DNA of 64,000 nucleotides from Winogradskyella litoriviva. Its GTDB lineage: Bacteria; Bacteroidota; Bacteroidia; Flavobacteriales; Flavobacteriaceae. The stretch lies in NCBI RefSeq assembly GCF_013249065.1, contig NZ_JABRWQ010000002.1:248001-312000 (forward strand), read 5' to 3'. Position 1 is the stretch's first letter; each line of letters begins with the position of its first letter. The translations under genes were made by a program, and so were the position numbers. The notes beneath the pieces were generated by a model, which searched no databases, was not told where the DNA came from, and saw only the letters and a list, made by a program, of their open reading frames with translations. This document shows, piece after piece, positions 8,336-15,254 of this stretch.

Positions 8336-9004
8336 CTATTTAGTTCCCTTTTTATTGATTTTCTTTTGAATTTTAGGCTTTTTTTGAACCTTTTTCTTCA
8401 TTGTTGTTTTCTTATTCACCATTTTACGATGTTGATAGGTGTTTTTAAACATTTCACCTTCCATATTTAAACATTCACCTTCTCGAAGTTGTAATTTTTT
8501 GCCCTCTCTTGTTTGATACGAACCATCAGGATTTACAGTAGTGCCATTGTCAAGATTAAGTTTTTGTTGTAATCTATTTTGCGATTGGTTTCTAATTTGA
8601 ACCATTTCACCATCAACTAGCATATAGTGAACTCTATTTTGGTTTCTTTCTTGAACTTGAGCTTCATTTAATCCTTTACTTTCTTGTTGAATTTTGTATC
8701 TATACTGATATTCATTGCGATACATAATTCCATCATTATCCAAACATTGTCCATCTTTTAAACGTAATCTGTCCTTATCTTTTGTTAAATAAGTACCATC
8801 TACACTTACTACTGTACCATCATTTAATGTTACATCATTTTGTAAACGTAAATGAGCGCGTTCTCTAACTTCTAACATTTCTCCATTAACCATTACAAGT
8901 TTTGTGCGATCTTGATCTTGGATTCTATCCTGATCTCTTTCTTGAGCGATTATAGCTGTTGCCCCTAAAACAACAAAAGCTATAGTTAAAACTATTTTTT
9001 TCAT
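8336..9004 (-). CDS. Secreted protein with two DUF6799 repeats
   Basis: This 222-residue protein has a signal peptide (MKKIVLTIAFVVLGATAIIAQ). It contains two homologous units of about 65 residues (about 33-100 and 124-190). Each reads: M-V/L-V-N/D-G-E-M, R-x-x-x-L-x-L-x-x-G-T-x-V-x-x-D-G-x-Y, R-L-x-L-K/R-x-G-x-C-L-x-x-x-G-x-M. The single Cys in each unit is conserved. The segment between signal and first unit is D/Q/R-rich. The tail, from about residue 197, is very lysine-rich (KKTTMKKKVQKKPKIQKKI) and could bind DNA, LPS or peptidoglycan (inference). Function is unknown. A type II Crp/Fnr-like promoter precedes it. Confidence 0.8.
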   Translation of the reverse strand: MKKIVLTIAFVVLGATAIIAQERDQDRIQDQDRTKLVMVNGEMLEVRERAHLRLQNDVTLNDGTVVSVDGTYLTKDKDRLRLKDGQCLDNDGIMYRNEYQYRYKIQQESKGLNEAQVQERNQNRVHYMLVDGEMVQIRNQSQNRLQQKLNLDNGTTVNPDGSYQTREGKKLQLREGECLNMEGEMFKNTYQHRKMVNKKTTMKKKVQKKPKIQKKINKKGTK

Positions 9005-9031
9005 TTTACTCGAGTTAAATATTCATATATA

Positions 9032-9074
9032 TAAATATATAATAATGAATCATTTAAAGAACTGACATCTATCA
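9032..9074 (-). promoter_or_regulatory. Crp/Fnr-type promoter of the DUF6799 gene (type II site)
   Basis: The site TGAC-ATCT-ATCA (9063-9074) lies inside a wider GAACTGA/TCAGTTC inverted repeat (9059-9078). The -7 element TATATTTA (minus strand, 9032-9039) has its centre 33 bp away. The start codon follows 28 bp later. Confidence 0.68.
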
Positions 9075-9121
9075 GTTCATCTAAGTATAAAGGGGTTATG
9101 TTACAATTATTACAAACAAAA

Positions 9122-9142
9122 AAGCACTCCTAAAGAGTGCTT
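9122..9142 (-). terminator. Hairpin terminator after the DUF2202 gene
   Basis: An 8-bp stem AAGCACTC/GAGTGCTT with a 5-nt loop is followed on the minus strand by TTTTTTG. It starts about 20 bp past the DUF2202 stop. Confidence 0.8.
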
Positions 9143-9163
9143 AAAATATAAATTGACCAATTA

Positions 9164-9784
9164 TTAATTACATTGTTCTTGATTACTTGTAATAATTAAA
9201 TCGAATTCATCTTGAGATATAAATTGCGGTATATAAATATTACCTCCATTCTCAATACCTTGAATAAAACTTCTTAAATGATTTCTTGAGCCACATTGCA
9301 GACTTTCAAATACAACTATTAAATCAGGATGTGTTGTAACATCTAAATAAACTTGTAAGTCTTTTATGTCTACATCTTCTATTGTTGCTCCTATTTGCAT
9401 GCTGTTAGCCACACTAACAGCGCCATCAATTACAAATTGATCATAAAAATTTTGAAGGGTTTGGTTTTCAAATTCACCTGCAGGTTGAATATCATATTCA
9501 ATATTATTTTGAATTAATAAATCTTCGACCATATTCATATGTGCTTGCTCACTGTCTTTAATATTAGCAAACTGATTTATAGACCATAAATCAGTTAAAT
9601 AGATATAAGTATCTCTGGCAAGTTTTTCTTCTTCGAGCATATATAACAAGGCAGTTTTATCTTCTAATGAGAGTGTTTGGTTTGTTGTATCATCATCATT
9701 ATCATCACTACAAGCAGAAAAAAACGTTAGCGAAAAGATTAATACTAAAATAGAAGTTACTCGGAATAATTGTGATGCTTTCAT
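9164..9784 (-). CDS. DUF2202 ferritin-like lipoprotein
   Basis: About 206 residues when started at the ATG at 9782-9784. A GTG at 9805 is in frame but would lie inside the promoter region, so the ATG is preferred. The lipoprotein signal ends FFSACSDDNDDD. The body is DUF2202, a ferritin-like four-helix family with the signature LLYMLEEEKLARDTYIYL followed by SEQAHMNMVEDLL. These two E-x-x-x-x-A-R/E-x-x-H elements could form a di-iron site. Later comes CGSRNHLRSF. Members of this family are predicted extracytoplasmic oxidoreductases or iron-binding proteins. The gene has a type I Crp/Fnr-like promoter and its own terminator. Confidence 0.85.
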   Translation of the reverse strand: MKASQLFRVTSILVLIFSLTFFSACSDDNDDDTTNQTLSLEDKTALLYMLEEEKLARDTYIYLTDLWSINQFANIKDSEQAHMNMVEDLLIQNNIEYDIQPAGEFENQTLQNFYDQFVIDGAVSVANSMQIGATIEDVDIKDLQVYLDVTTHPDLIVVFESLQCGSRNHLRSFIQGIENGGNIYIPQFISQDEFDLIITSNQEQCN

Positions 9785-9808
9785 TTTATTAAAACTTTTA
9801 TTCACATA

Positions 9809-9852
9809 TAAAACTAGACAATAAACCTAAGGCTATCAGCAACTTAAGTTAC
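9809..9852 (-). promoter_or_regulatory. Crp/Fnr-type promoter of the DUF2202 gene (type I site)
   Basis: The palindrome GCAACTTAAGTTAC (9839-9852, one base off GTAAC-N4-GTTAC) lies upstream of the -7 element TAGTTTTA (minus strand, 9809-9816), centres 33 bp apart. The ATG follows 25 bp later. Confidence 0.7.
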
Positions 9853-9932
9853 ACAAAAAAGTCACTTATAATTGCTTATAAATGCCTTTTAACTAACCAA
9901 CCAAAAACTGACAACCTCATAAGTTCACTTTT
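9851..9932. repeat. 82-bp intergenic repeat, copy 1
   Basis: About 90% identical to 12911-12992. Read on the minus strand it holds a degenerate AACTTA/TCAGTT element, the constant block TTTTTGGTTGGTTAG, and a hairpin (about 9861-9886, loop GCAA) followed by a T-run that should end leftward transcription. It also contains a 14-codon ORF, MRLSVFGWLVKRHL. The rest of the 9806-10317 gap holds two promoters described separately and no other protein gene. Confidence 0.8.
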
Positions 9933-10103
9933 CTAGTGTCTCCTAATCTAACAATTACAACTATCGTTTTTATAAATTCTGATAATTGATTATAAGAAAG
10001 AATTCACCTTTATAAATCTTTAATATTTTGAGTTTTTTTGGGGCACAAATTTTATTTCTTTTTATTACTTAATCAAATTAATAAAAAACCTAAAACCCAT
10101 TTG
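9855..10103 (-). ncRNA. Candidate Crp/Fnr-regulated small RNA (about 250 nt)
   Basis: A leftward promoter (10110-10153) with a type I site and a consensus -7 element is followed by about 250 bp without a normal gene. That stretch ends in a hairpin (9861-9886) plus six Ts on the minus strand. Only tiny ORFs occur (MGFRFFINLIK and MRLSVFGWLVKRHL). The downstream DUF2202 gene has its own promoter. Alternatives are a long leader of DUF2202 or a micropeptide mRNA. The transcript is predicted, not observed. Confidence 0.35.
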
Positions 10104-10109
10104 ATATTA

Positions 10110-10153
10110 CAAAAATAAACTTACAAAAAATAGAACTAAGTAACCAATATTAC
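10110..10153 (-). promoter_or_regulatory. Crp/Fnr-type leftward promoter with no annotated target
   Basis: The site GTAACCAATATTAC (10140-10153, one mismatch) and the consensus -7 element TATTTTTG (minus strand, 10110-10117) have centres 33 bp apart. The geometry fits leftward transcription only. In the nadA direction the best -7 element is 29 bp away. Confidence 0.55.
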
Positions 10154-10252
10154 CAAGCAGAGTAGGATTTTTATTTTTATAAAAAATATAACTTAACAGT
10201 TATTGAAAAACCTCAATAAAACCAATGCTTTTTAAGGATAAATTCTATTTAT

Positions 10253-10287
10253 TTTGATTCGCTTTAGTTAAAAATTCAGTACATTTG
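10253..10287 (+). promoter_or_regulatory. Probable nadA promoter (Bacteroidota type)
   Basis: TTTG at 10253-10256 and a consensus -7 element TACATTTG at 10280-10287. The nadA ATG follows 30 bp downstream. An in-frame upstream start at 10285 would overlap the -7 element and is therefore rejected. Confidence 0.55.
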
Positions 10288-10317
10288 ATATTCATATTTT
10301 TTGGAAATTACAATGCC

Positions 10318-11313
10318 ATGAAAACCTTAGAAATTGCAAAATCAAGTCTTGAAAAAAAAGGCTATTTAGATATTGAAACTCCTGATATAGATTATGTAAA
10401 GGAGATACAAAAATTAAAGAAAGAAAAGAACGCTGTTTTATTAGCGCATTACTATCAAATTGACGAGATACAAGAGATTGCAGATTTTGTTGGAGACAGT
10501 TTAGCATTGGCACAAAAAGCTGCCAAAACCGATGCAGACATGATTGTTTTTGCAGGTGTTCACTTTATGGCAGAAACCGCTAAAATCCTAAATCCAACTA
10601 AAAAAGTAGTGTTACCAGATTTATTAGCTGGTTGCTCTTTAGCGGATTCTTGTCCTCCAGATAGATTTTCAGAATTTAAAAAACAGCATCCAGACCATTT
10701 GGTTGTTACCTACATTAATTGTTCGGCAGAAATAAAAGCATTAAGTGATTATGTTTGCACCTCATCTAATGCGAGAAAAATAATTGATTCCATACCACAA
10801 GACCAACCTGTTATTTTTGCACCAGATCGTAATTTAGGTGCATATCTCAACAAGGAAACTGGCCGAAATATGTTGCTTTGGGATGGCGCTTGTATTGTAC
10901 ACGAAGCTTTTTCAATGGAGAAATTACTGAATCTCTTTAAAGAACATCCAGATGCAGAATTAATTGCACATCCAGAATCAGAGGCTCATATGTTAAAAGT
11001 AGCAAAGTATATTGGTTCTACAGCTGGTCTTCTAAATTATGTAAAAAATAGTGATAAGAAAAAATTTATAGTTGCAACTGAAGCTGGCATCTTATTTCAA
11101 ATGATGCAAGAGAATCCGGAGAAACACATTATACCTGCTCCTGCTGAAGAAGATAATACCTGTGCGTGTAGCGAATGTGCTTTTATGAAAATGAATACTT
11201 TAAAAAAACTGTATCTATGCCTTAAACATGAATTACCAAGCATAGAAGTTGATGCAGAATTAGCAAAAAAAGCCATAATTCCTATTAACAGAATGTTAGA
11301 GCTTTCAAAATAA
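10318..11313 (+). CDS. nadA: Quinolinate synthase NadA
   Basis: 331 residues from the ATG at 10318 ([18 protein letters not shown]). The enzyme condenses iminoaspartate with dihydroxyacetone phosphate to quinolinate, the second step of de novo NAD synthesis, using a [4Fe-4S] cluster. Seen: the N-terminal [22 protein letters not shown] motif region, the [10 protein letters not shown] cysteines, [19 protein letters not shown], a PDRNLGAYL motif, [11 protein letters not shown] and the C-terminal [14 protein letters not shown] cysteines. Length is as expected for the group with a full three-domain NadA. The gene sits 9 bp before nadB on the same strand, forming an operon, and is transcribed against all its neighbours. 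Confidence 0.97.
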   Translation: MKTLEIAKSSLEKKGYLDIETPDIDYVKEIQKLKKEKNAVLLAHYYQIDEIQEIADFVGDSLALAQKAAKTDADMIVFAGVHFMAETAKILNPTKKVVLPDLLAGCSLADSCPPDRFSEFKKQHPDHLVVTYINCSAEIKALSDYVCTSSNARKIIDSIPQDQPVIFAPDRNLGAYLNKETGRNMLLWDGACIVHEAFSMEKLLNLFKEHPDAELIAHPESEAHMLKVAKYIGSTAGLLNYVKNSDKKKFIVATEAGILFQMMQENPEKHIIPAPAEEDNTCACSECAFMKMNTLKKLYLCLKHELPSIEVDAELAKKAIIPINRMLELSK

Positions 11314-11322
11314 ACCGATAAA

Positions 11323-12906
11323 ATGGTTAGTGATAAAAAAATATTTGAATCAGATGTATTAGTTATTGGTTCTGGAGTTTCTGGTTTAACCTTTGCTTTA
11401 AAAACCGCTATTAAATTCGCGGATGCTAAAATTATTATTGTAACTAAAGACAAGCTTAGTGAATCTAATACCAATTATGCACAAGGTGGAATTGCCACTG
11501 TTTTTAATGAAACTTTAGATAGTTTTGAACAGCACATAGAAGACACATTAATTGCTGGTGATGGTCTTTGTGACGAAAAAGTTGTGAGAATGGTTGTCGA
11601 AGATGCTCCTAAACGATTACAAGAACTCATCGATTGGGGAACAAAATTTGACAGAAATGATAAAGGTGAATATGATTTGGGTCGTGAAGGTGGACATTCG
11701 CAAAATAGAATTTTACATCATACAGATTTAACAGGTGCCGAAATTGAACGTGCTTTAATTGCTAAAGTTAAAACACAACCAAATATTGAATTTTTAGAAC
11801 ATCATTATGCTATTGATTTAATAACAGAACACCAAGCGAATAAAAAGCAAACTAAAAGAAATTCTAAAATTTCTTGCTTTGGCGCTTATGTTTTAGACGA
11901 AAAAAAATCTATTGTAAAAACATTTGTTAGCAAATTTACGATGCTAGCTTCTGGTGGAAGTGGCCAAGTCTATGAAACTACAACAAATCCTAGAGTAGCT
12001 ACAGGTGATGGATTAGGAATGGCCTATAGAGCTAAAGCAGAAATTTCTGAAGTTGAGTTTATCCAATTTCATCCTACTGCATTATATAATCCAGGAGAAT
12101 ATCCAGCATTCTTAATTTCTGAAGCTGTTAGAGGATTTGGAGCAAAGCTAAGAGATTATAAAGGCGAAAAGTTTATGCATAACTACGATGAGCGTGAAGA
12201 GTTGGCCTCTAGAGATATTGTAGCCAGAGCGATTGATAACGAATTGAAAAAAAGTGGAGCGCCACATGTTTATTTAGATTGCACGCATTTAGATATGGAA
12301 AAGTTTAAAGACCATTTTCCTAATATTACCGAAAAATGTGCTTCATTAGGCATTGATGTTGAAAAAGATTTTATTCCTGTAGTACCAGCATCTCACTACA
12401 TCTGTGGAGGTGTCAACGTAAACAAAAATGCTAAAACCTCAATAAAAAAACTTTATGCTTGTGGAGAAGTTACAAGAACTGGCTTACATGGCGGAAACAG
12501 ACTTGCTTCAAACTCGCTATTAGAAGGATTGGTATATGCACATAGAGCTTACTTAAATGTTTGCAAAAAGTTTGAAAAAACTAAAATGCCAAAACATATT
12601 CCTGAATGGAATGATAGTGGTGTAATTAAAAACATGGAAAAAATACTAATTACTCACGATACAAACGAAGTAAAAACCATAATGTCTAACTATGTTGGTA
12701 TTGTAAGGTCTAACGAACGTTTAAAGCGTGCCGAAAAACGGTTACATGTTTTATATGAAGATAATAAAAGATTGTATGACCATTCTGAATTATCTTCTGA
12801 TTTGTGCGAATTGCGAAACTTAATTACAACAGCATATTTAATTACACAATTCTCTAAAAAGCGTAATGAAAATTGTGGTGGTTTTTATAATATAGATTTG
12901 GTTTAA
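11323..12906 (+). CDS. nadB: L-aspartate oxidase NadB
   Basis: A 527-residue flavoprotein that oxidises L-aspartate to iminoaspartate for NadA. Seen: the dinucleotide-binding motif VLVIGSGVSGLTFALK, the succinate-dehydrogenase-family block SNTNYAQGGIATV, REGGHSQNRILHHTDLTG, the active-site region EFIQFHPTALYNPG, ASRDIVARAIDNE and HYICGGV, and CGEVTRTGLHGGNRLASNSLLEGLVYA near the C-terminus of the FAD domain, followed by a three-helix C-terminal domain. The length is normal. No nadC is present nearby. The 82-bp repeat begins five bp after the stop codon. Confidence 0.97.
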   Translation: MVSDKKIFESDVLVIGSGVSGLTFALKTAIKFADAKIIIVTKDKLSESNTNYAQGGIATVFNETLDSFEQHIEDTLIAGDGLCDEKVVRMVVEDAPKRLQELIDWGTKFDRNDKGEYDLGREGGHSQNRILHHTDLTGAEIERALIAKVKTQPNIEFLEHHYAIDLITEHQANKKQTKRNSKISCFGAYVLDEKKSIVKTFVSKFTMLASGGSGQVYETTTNPRVATGDGLGMAYRAKAEISEVEFIQFHPTALYNPGEYPAFLISEAVRGFGAKLRDYKGEKFMHNYDEREELASRDIVARAIDNELKKSGAPHVYLDCTHLDMEKFKDHFPNITEKCASLGIDVEKDFIPVVPASHYICGGVNVNKNAKTSIKKLYACGEVTRTGLHGGNRLASNSLLEGLVYAHRAYLNVCKKFEKTKMPKHIPEWNDSGVIKNMEKILITHDTNEVKTIMSNYVGIVRSNERLKRAEKRLHVLYEDNKRLYDHSELSSDLCELRNLITTAYLITQFSKKRNENCGGFYNIDLV

Positions 12907-12910
12907 TTTT

Positions 12911-12992
12911 ACACGAAAAAGGCACTTATAATTCCTTATAAATGCCTTTCTACTAACCAACCAAAAACTGACAACCACATCAGTTTACTTTT
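12911..12992. repeat. 82-bp intergenic repeat, copy 2, with bidirectional terminator
   Basis: About 90% identical to 9851-9932. The hairpin AAAGGCACTTATAA/TTATAAATGCCTTT (about 12918-12949, loop TTCC, one mismatch) has T-runs on both sides, so it can end nadB from the left and the haem-lipoprotein transcript from the right. A second IR (AACTGA/TCAGTT, minus strand) and a 14-codon ORF MWLSVFGWLVERHL occur within it. The ORF starts about 20 bp after the lipoprotein stop. Confidence 0.8.
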
Positions 12993-12995
12993 ATA

Positions 12996-13469
12996 TTACT
13001 GCTTATAAGTTGCATGGCATTGCACACAATAGTTTAATGTATTAGATAAAGCAGTAAGAGATTTTTCTTTATTTCTTTTTTTAAAAATTTCACTCATTTC
13101 ATCAGCACTTTTATGAAATTCTAATCCTAAATTTTCAAAGCCTTTATCTCCAAACGATGCACACATTAATTTCATCTCTGTTGTAGAACCTAATTTTGTA
13201 TAAGCTATTTCTGAAGCTTTATCATAATCATCTTGAGAAAGTAATAATGTAATTTCTTGGACGGCCTCTAAATGACTTCTCATATTAGAAAGTTGATGAT
13301 TTTTCTGCATCTCATTTAAATTAAGTGAAACACGACCATCATCTATTGCTGTAGATTTAAAAACCTCTTCTTCTACCGTTTTAGGGGTTTCTTTTTTAGT
13401 TTCGCTTTTACAAGAACAAAAACCTAAAAAACTTAAACCAACAATTGCAATTAATAACTTTCTTATCAT
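12996..13469 (-). CDS. Small haem-binding (cytochrome c-like) lipoprotein
   Basis: 157 residues from the ATG at 13467-13469. An upstream in-frame Met would add a charged stretch of 12 residues before the signal. The lipoprotein signal reads MIRKLLIAIVGLSFLGFCSC. A helical domain of about 110 residues ends in NYCVQCHATYKQ, a single CxxCH haem motif at the extreme C-terminus, as in four-helix cytochrome c'-type proteins. A histidine or methionine could give the sixth ligand (several Met and His are present). It lies one base downstream of a 45-codon ORF and next to the SQR-like gene, suggesting a periplasmic electron carrier in the same pathway. Function is inferred from context. Confidence 0.75.
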   Translation of the reverse strand: MIRKLLIAIVGLSFLGFCSCKSETKKETPKTVEEEVFKSTAIDDGRVSLNLNEMQKNHQLSNMRSHLEAVQEITLLLSQDDYDKASEIAYTKLGSTTEMKLMCASFGDKGFENLGLEFHKSADEMSEIFKKRNKEKSLTALSNTLNYCVQCHATYKQ

Positions 13470-13470
13470 T

Positions 13471-13608
13471 TTATTTAGCCTTTTCTCTTGTCCCTCCATG
13501 TCCACCAGCTACAATAACCATAATTTTTACGCTTAAAATTATAAACTTGAAAAACTGAAGAAACGGATTCATCATTCTAAAACGCATTCTTGGTGATATT
13601 CTTTTCAT
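13471..13608 (-). CDS. Candidate 45-residue small protein between SQR-like and haem-lipoprotein genes
   Basis: The ORF runs from the ATG at 13606-13608 to the TAA at 13471-13473. Its product starts MKRISPRMRFRMMNPFLQFF, followed by a hydrophobic stretch (FKFIILSVKIMVIVAGG) and a basic tail GHGGTREKAK. One predicted membrane helix with a strongly positive N-terminus suggests a small inner-membrane protein. It fits exactly between its neighbours (53 bp after the SQR-like stop and one base before the lipoprotein ATG), which argues for real translation. No family is recognised. Confidence 0.5.
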   Translation of the reverse strand: MKRISPRMRFRMMNPFLQFFKFIILSVKIMVIVAGGHGGTREKAK

Positions 13609-13661
13609 AAGACTTTAATATTATTTACTTTTTTACTAACTACCTTAAATTCATAATTATT

Positions 13662-15119
13662 CTATTCTGGAATCAACCACCAAAATGGTCGCATTTTAGC
13701 TTTATAAATAAAGGCATGATGTAGCATTAATTTAAGCCAATGACCTGCCAAACCAATAGACCCAAAGGTTTTCCCTAAATGTCTACCATGCGAATCTGGG
13801 TATTTCTTAAAATCTGGAACAATAGGATAAGTCGTTATACTTACTCCACTTCCTTTCCAAAAACCAAATCCTGCTGAAGCTATACATGCAGCTCCCATAT
13901 TACCCATTGACCCTTTATGATGAGTAGAGATTTTGCCTTTTTTAATAGTATCAATAATATTATCCGCCACTAACTTCGCTGTTATACCAGAAGGCATACC
14001 TGTTCTAGGTGGTGCCGGAAAAATATCAGTTCCGTTTTTACTTTTTCTTGGTTTAGAAATAGTGTGAGGTGGCGCAAAAGCAATACCTGGTGCAAAAATG
14101 TTATTATAACTTGGATTTTGATACGTTTCTGGCCAATCTTGTACAGTCCACTCCTCATATGGTTTTGGCGTATAATCAGCGTCTACTAACATAAAACCTT
14201 TAAATAGTTTTTCGGTAATATCGTTATCATTCTTATCATAAGCTTTAAAACCATGACCAGAAAACGCCGGAATCAACATTGCAAAATCATAAGTTTCTGT
14301 TTTATACTCACCTTCTAAATTTTCATAATGAGCAATACCATCTTCAATTTTGTTAACACCTGCACCAATAATCCATTTAATGTCTCGGTCTTCAAAAATC
14401 ATTTCCACCAATTCACTAGACTTCATAATCATGTCTCCATAACTCATTAACATACCATCCATTCCAAAATCACCTAACTCATATTCATTGGCAATCCAAG
14501 TTATTTCTGCCATATCACGTACGTTATGGTTTCGTAATTCTTGTTCTACATTTAATATATATTCAAAAGCAGCACCTTGGCAAGTAGATTTTGCATGACC
14601 TGTACCAATAAGAATTTTAGCTTTTTTACCAGCCTTCATTTGTTGAATAACTTCATTTAATCCTTCCCAAGCATGGTCTGCATGTGTATAAGTACAAACA
14701 GAATAGGTTTTATTTTTTCCTGGTATTAAACCTTCTGTGGCTTCAAAATTTAATTTTGGACCTGTTGCATTTATTAAGTAATCGTAAGTTATTTTTTCTT
14801 GTTTTCCTTTATTATCACCAACAACATATTCTGATAAAACATATGGTTTTGATTCTGTACTATCACCTTCAGGATGAAAAGAAATGGCTTTAGCTTGTTT
14901 ATAACCAATACCTTTTCTTTTATATAAAGGTGCTAACGGAAATAGGATTTTTTCAGATTTCATTCGGCCTATTCCTACCCAAATATTTGATGGAATCCAT
15001 TGATAATTGCTGTTTGGCGATACTACTAATACCTCGTGTGTTTTAGATAACTTTCTTCTTAAATGCGAAGCTGCTACGTGACCAGAAATACCTGCGCCTA
15101 AAATTACTATTTTAGCCAT
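13662..15119 (-). CDS. Sulfide:quinone oxidoreductase-like FAD flavoprotein
   Basis: A 485-residue flavoprotein of the disulfide-reductase/NDH-2/SQR superfamily. The N-terminus (MAKIVILGAGISGHVAASHL) is an FAD-binding GxGxxG fold, and a second nucleotide fold surrounds residues 165-200 (KAKILIGTGHAKSTCQGAAF). Three cysteines at 142 (TYSVCTYTHAD), 180 (KSTCQGA) and 412 (MGAACIASAG) are spaced like the redox cysteines of SQR, which oxidises sulfide and passes electrons to quinone. The amphipathic C-terminus (HWLKLMLHHAFIYKAKMRPFWWLIPE) would anchor it to the membrane. The ORF and haem lipoprotein downstream suggest a small sulfur-oxidation operon. Whether the substrate is sulfide is inference. 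Two Crp/Fnr-like sites lie upstream. Confidence 0.8.
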   Translation of the reverse strand: MAKIVILGAGISGHVAASHLRRKLSKTHEVLVVSPNSNYQWIPSNIWVGIGRMKSEKILFPLAPLYKRKGIGYKQAKAISFHPEGDSTESKPYVLSEYVVGDNKGKQEKITYDYLINATGPKLNFEATEGLIPGKNKTYSVCTYTHADHAWEGLNEVIQQMKAGKKAKILIGTGHAKSTCQGAAFEYILNVEQELRNHNVRDMAEITWIANEYELGDFGMDGMLMSYGDMIMKSSELVEMIFEDRDIKWIIGAGVNKIEDGIAHYENLEGEYKTETYDFAMLIPAFSGHGFKAYDKNDNDITEKLFKGFMLVDADYTPKPYEEWTVQDWPETYQNPSYNNIFAPGIAFAPPHTISKPRKSKNGTDIFPAPPRTGMPSGITAKLVADNIIDTIKKGKISTHHKGSMGNMGAACIASAGFGFWKGSGVSITTYPIVPDFKKYPDSHGRHLGKTFGSIGLAGHWLKLMLHHAFIYKAKMRPFWWLIPE

Positions 15120-15138
15120 TTCTTATATTTTGTTGTTG

Positions 15139-15181
15139 TGAAATTAGTTTATTAGTTAGATTTTATAAATGATATATATCA
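15139..15181 (-). promoter_or_regulatory. Crp/Fnr-type promoter of the SQR-like operon, proximal (type II site)
   Basis: The perfect palindrome AAATGATATATATCATTT (core TGAT-ATAT-ATCA at 15170-15181) and a -7-like element TAATTTCA (minus strand, 15139-15146) have centres 33 bp apart. The start codon is 20 bp beyond. Confidence 0.6.
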
Positions 15182-15194
15182 TTTTTAACAATCG

Positions 15195-15238
15195 TAAAGG
15201 TTGAATTTTAAAACCAGTTGAATAGTAACTTTTGTTAC
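15195..15238 (-). promoter_or_regulatory. Crp/Fnr-type site upstream of the SQR-like operon, distal (type I site)
   Basis: The perfect palindrome GTAACTTTTGTTAC (15225-15238) has a weaker -7-like AACCTTTA (minus strand, 15195-15202) 33 bp away centre to centre. With the proximal site this gives two tandem sites of both types before one gene. Confidence 0.55.
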
Positions 15239-15254
15239 ATTAAGTATTAGGCAG

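Noticed and set aside
9785..9805. GTG start of DUF2202 giving seven extra residues
   Set aside because: It lies right after the predicted -7 element, where transcription should just be starting; the ATG at 9782-9784 gives a normal lipoprotein signal.
10285..10317. Upstream start for NadA (11 extra residues)
   Set aside because: The extension overlaps a consensus -7 element (TACATTTG, 10280-10287) and gives an unlikely N-terminus; the ATG at 10318 fits the family.
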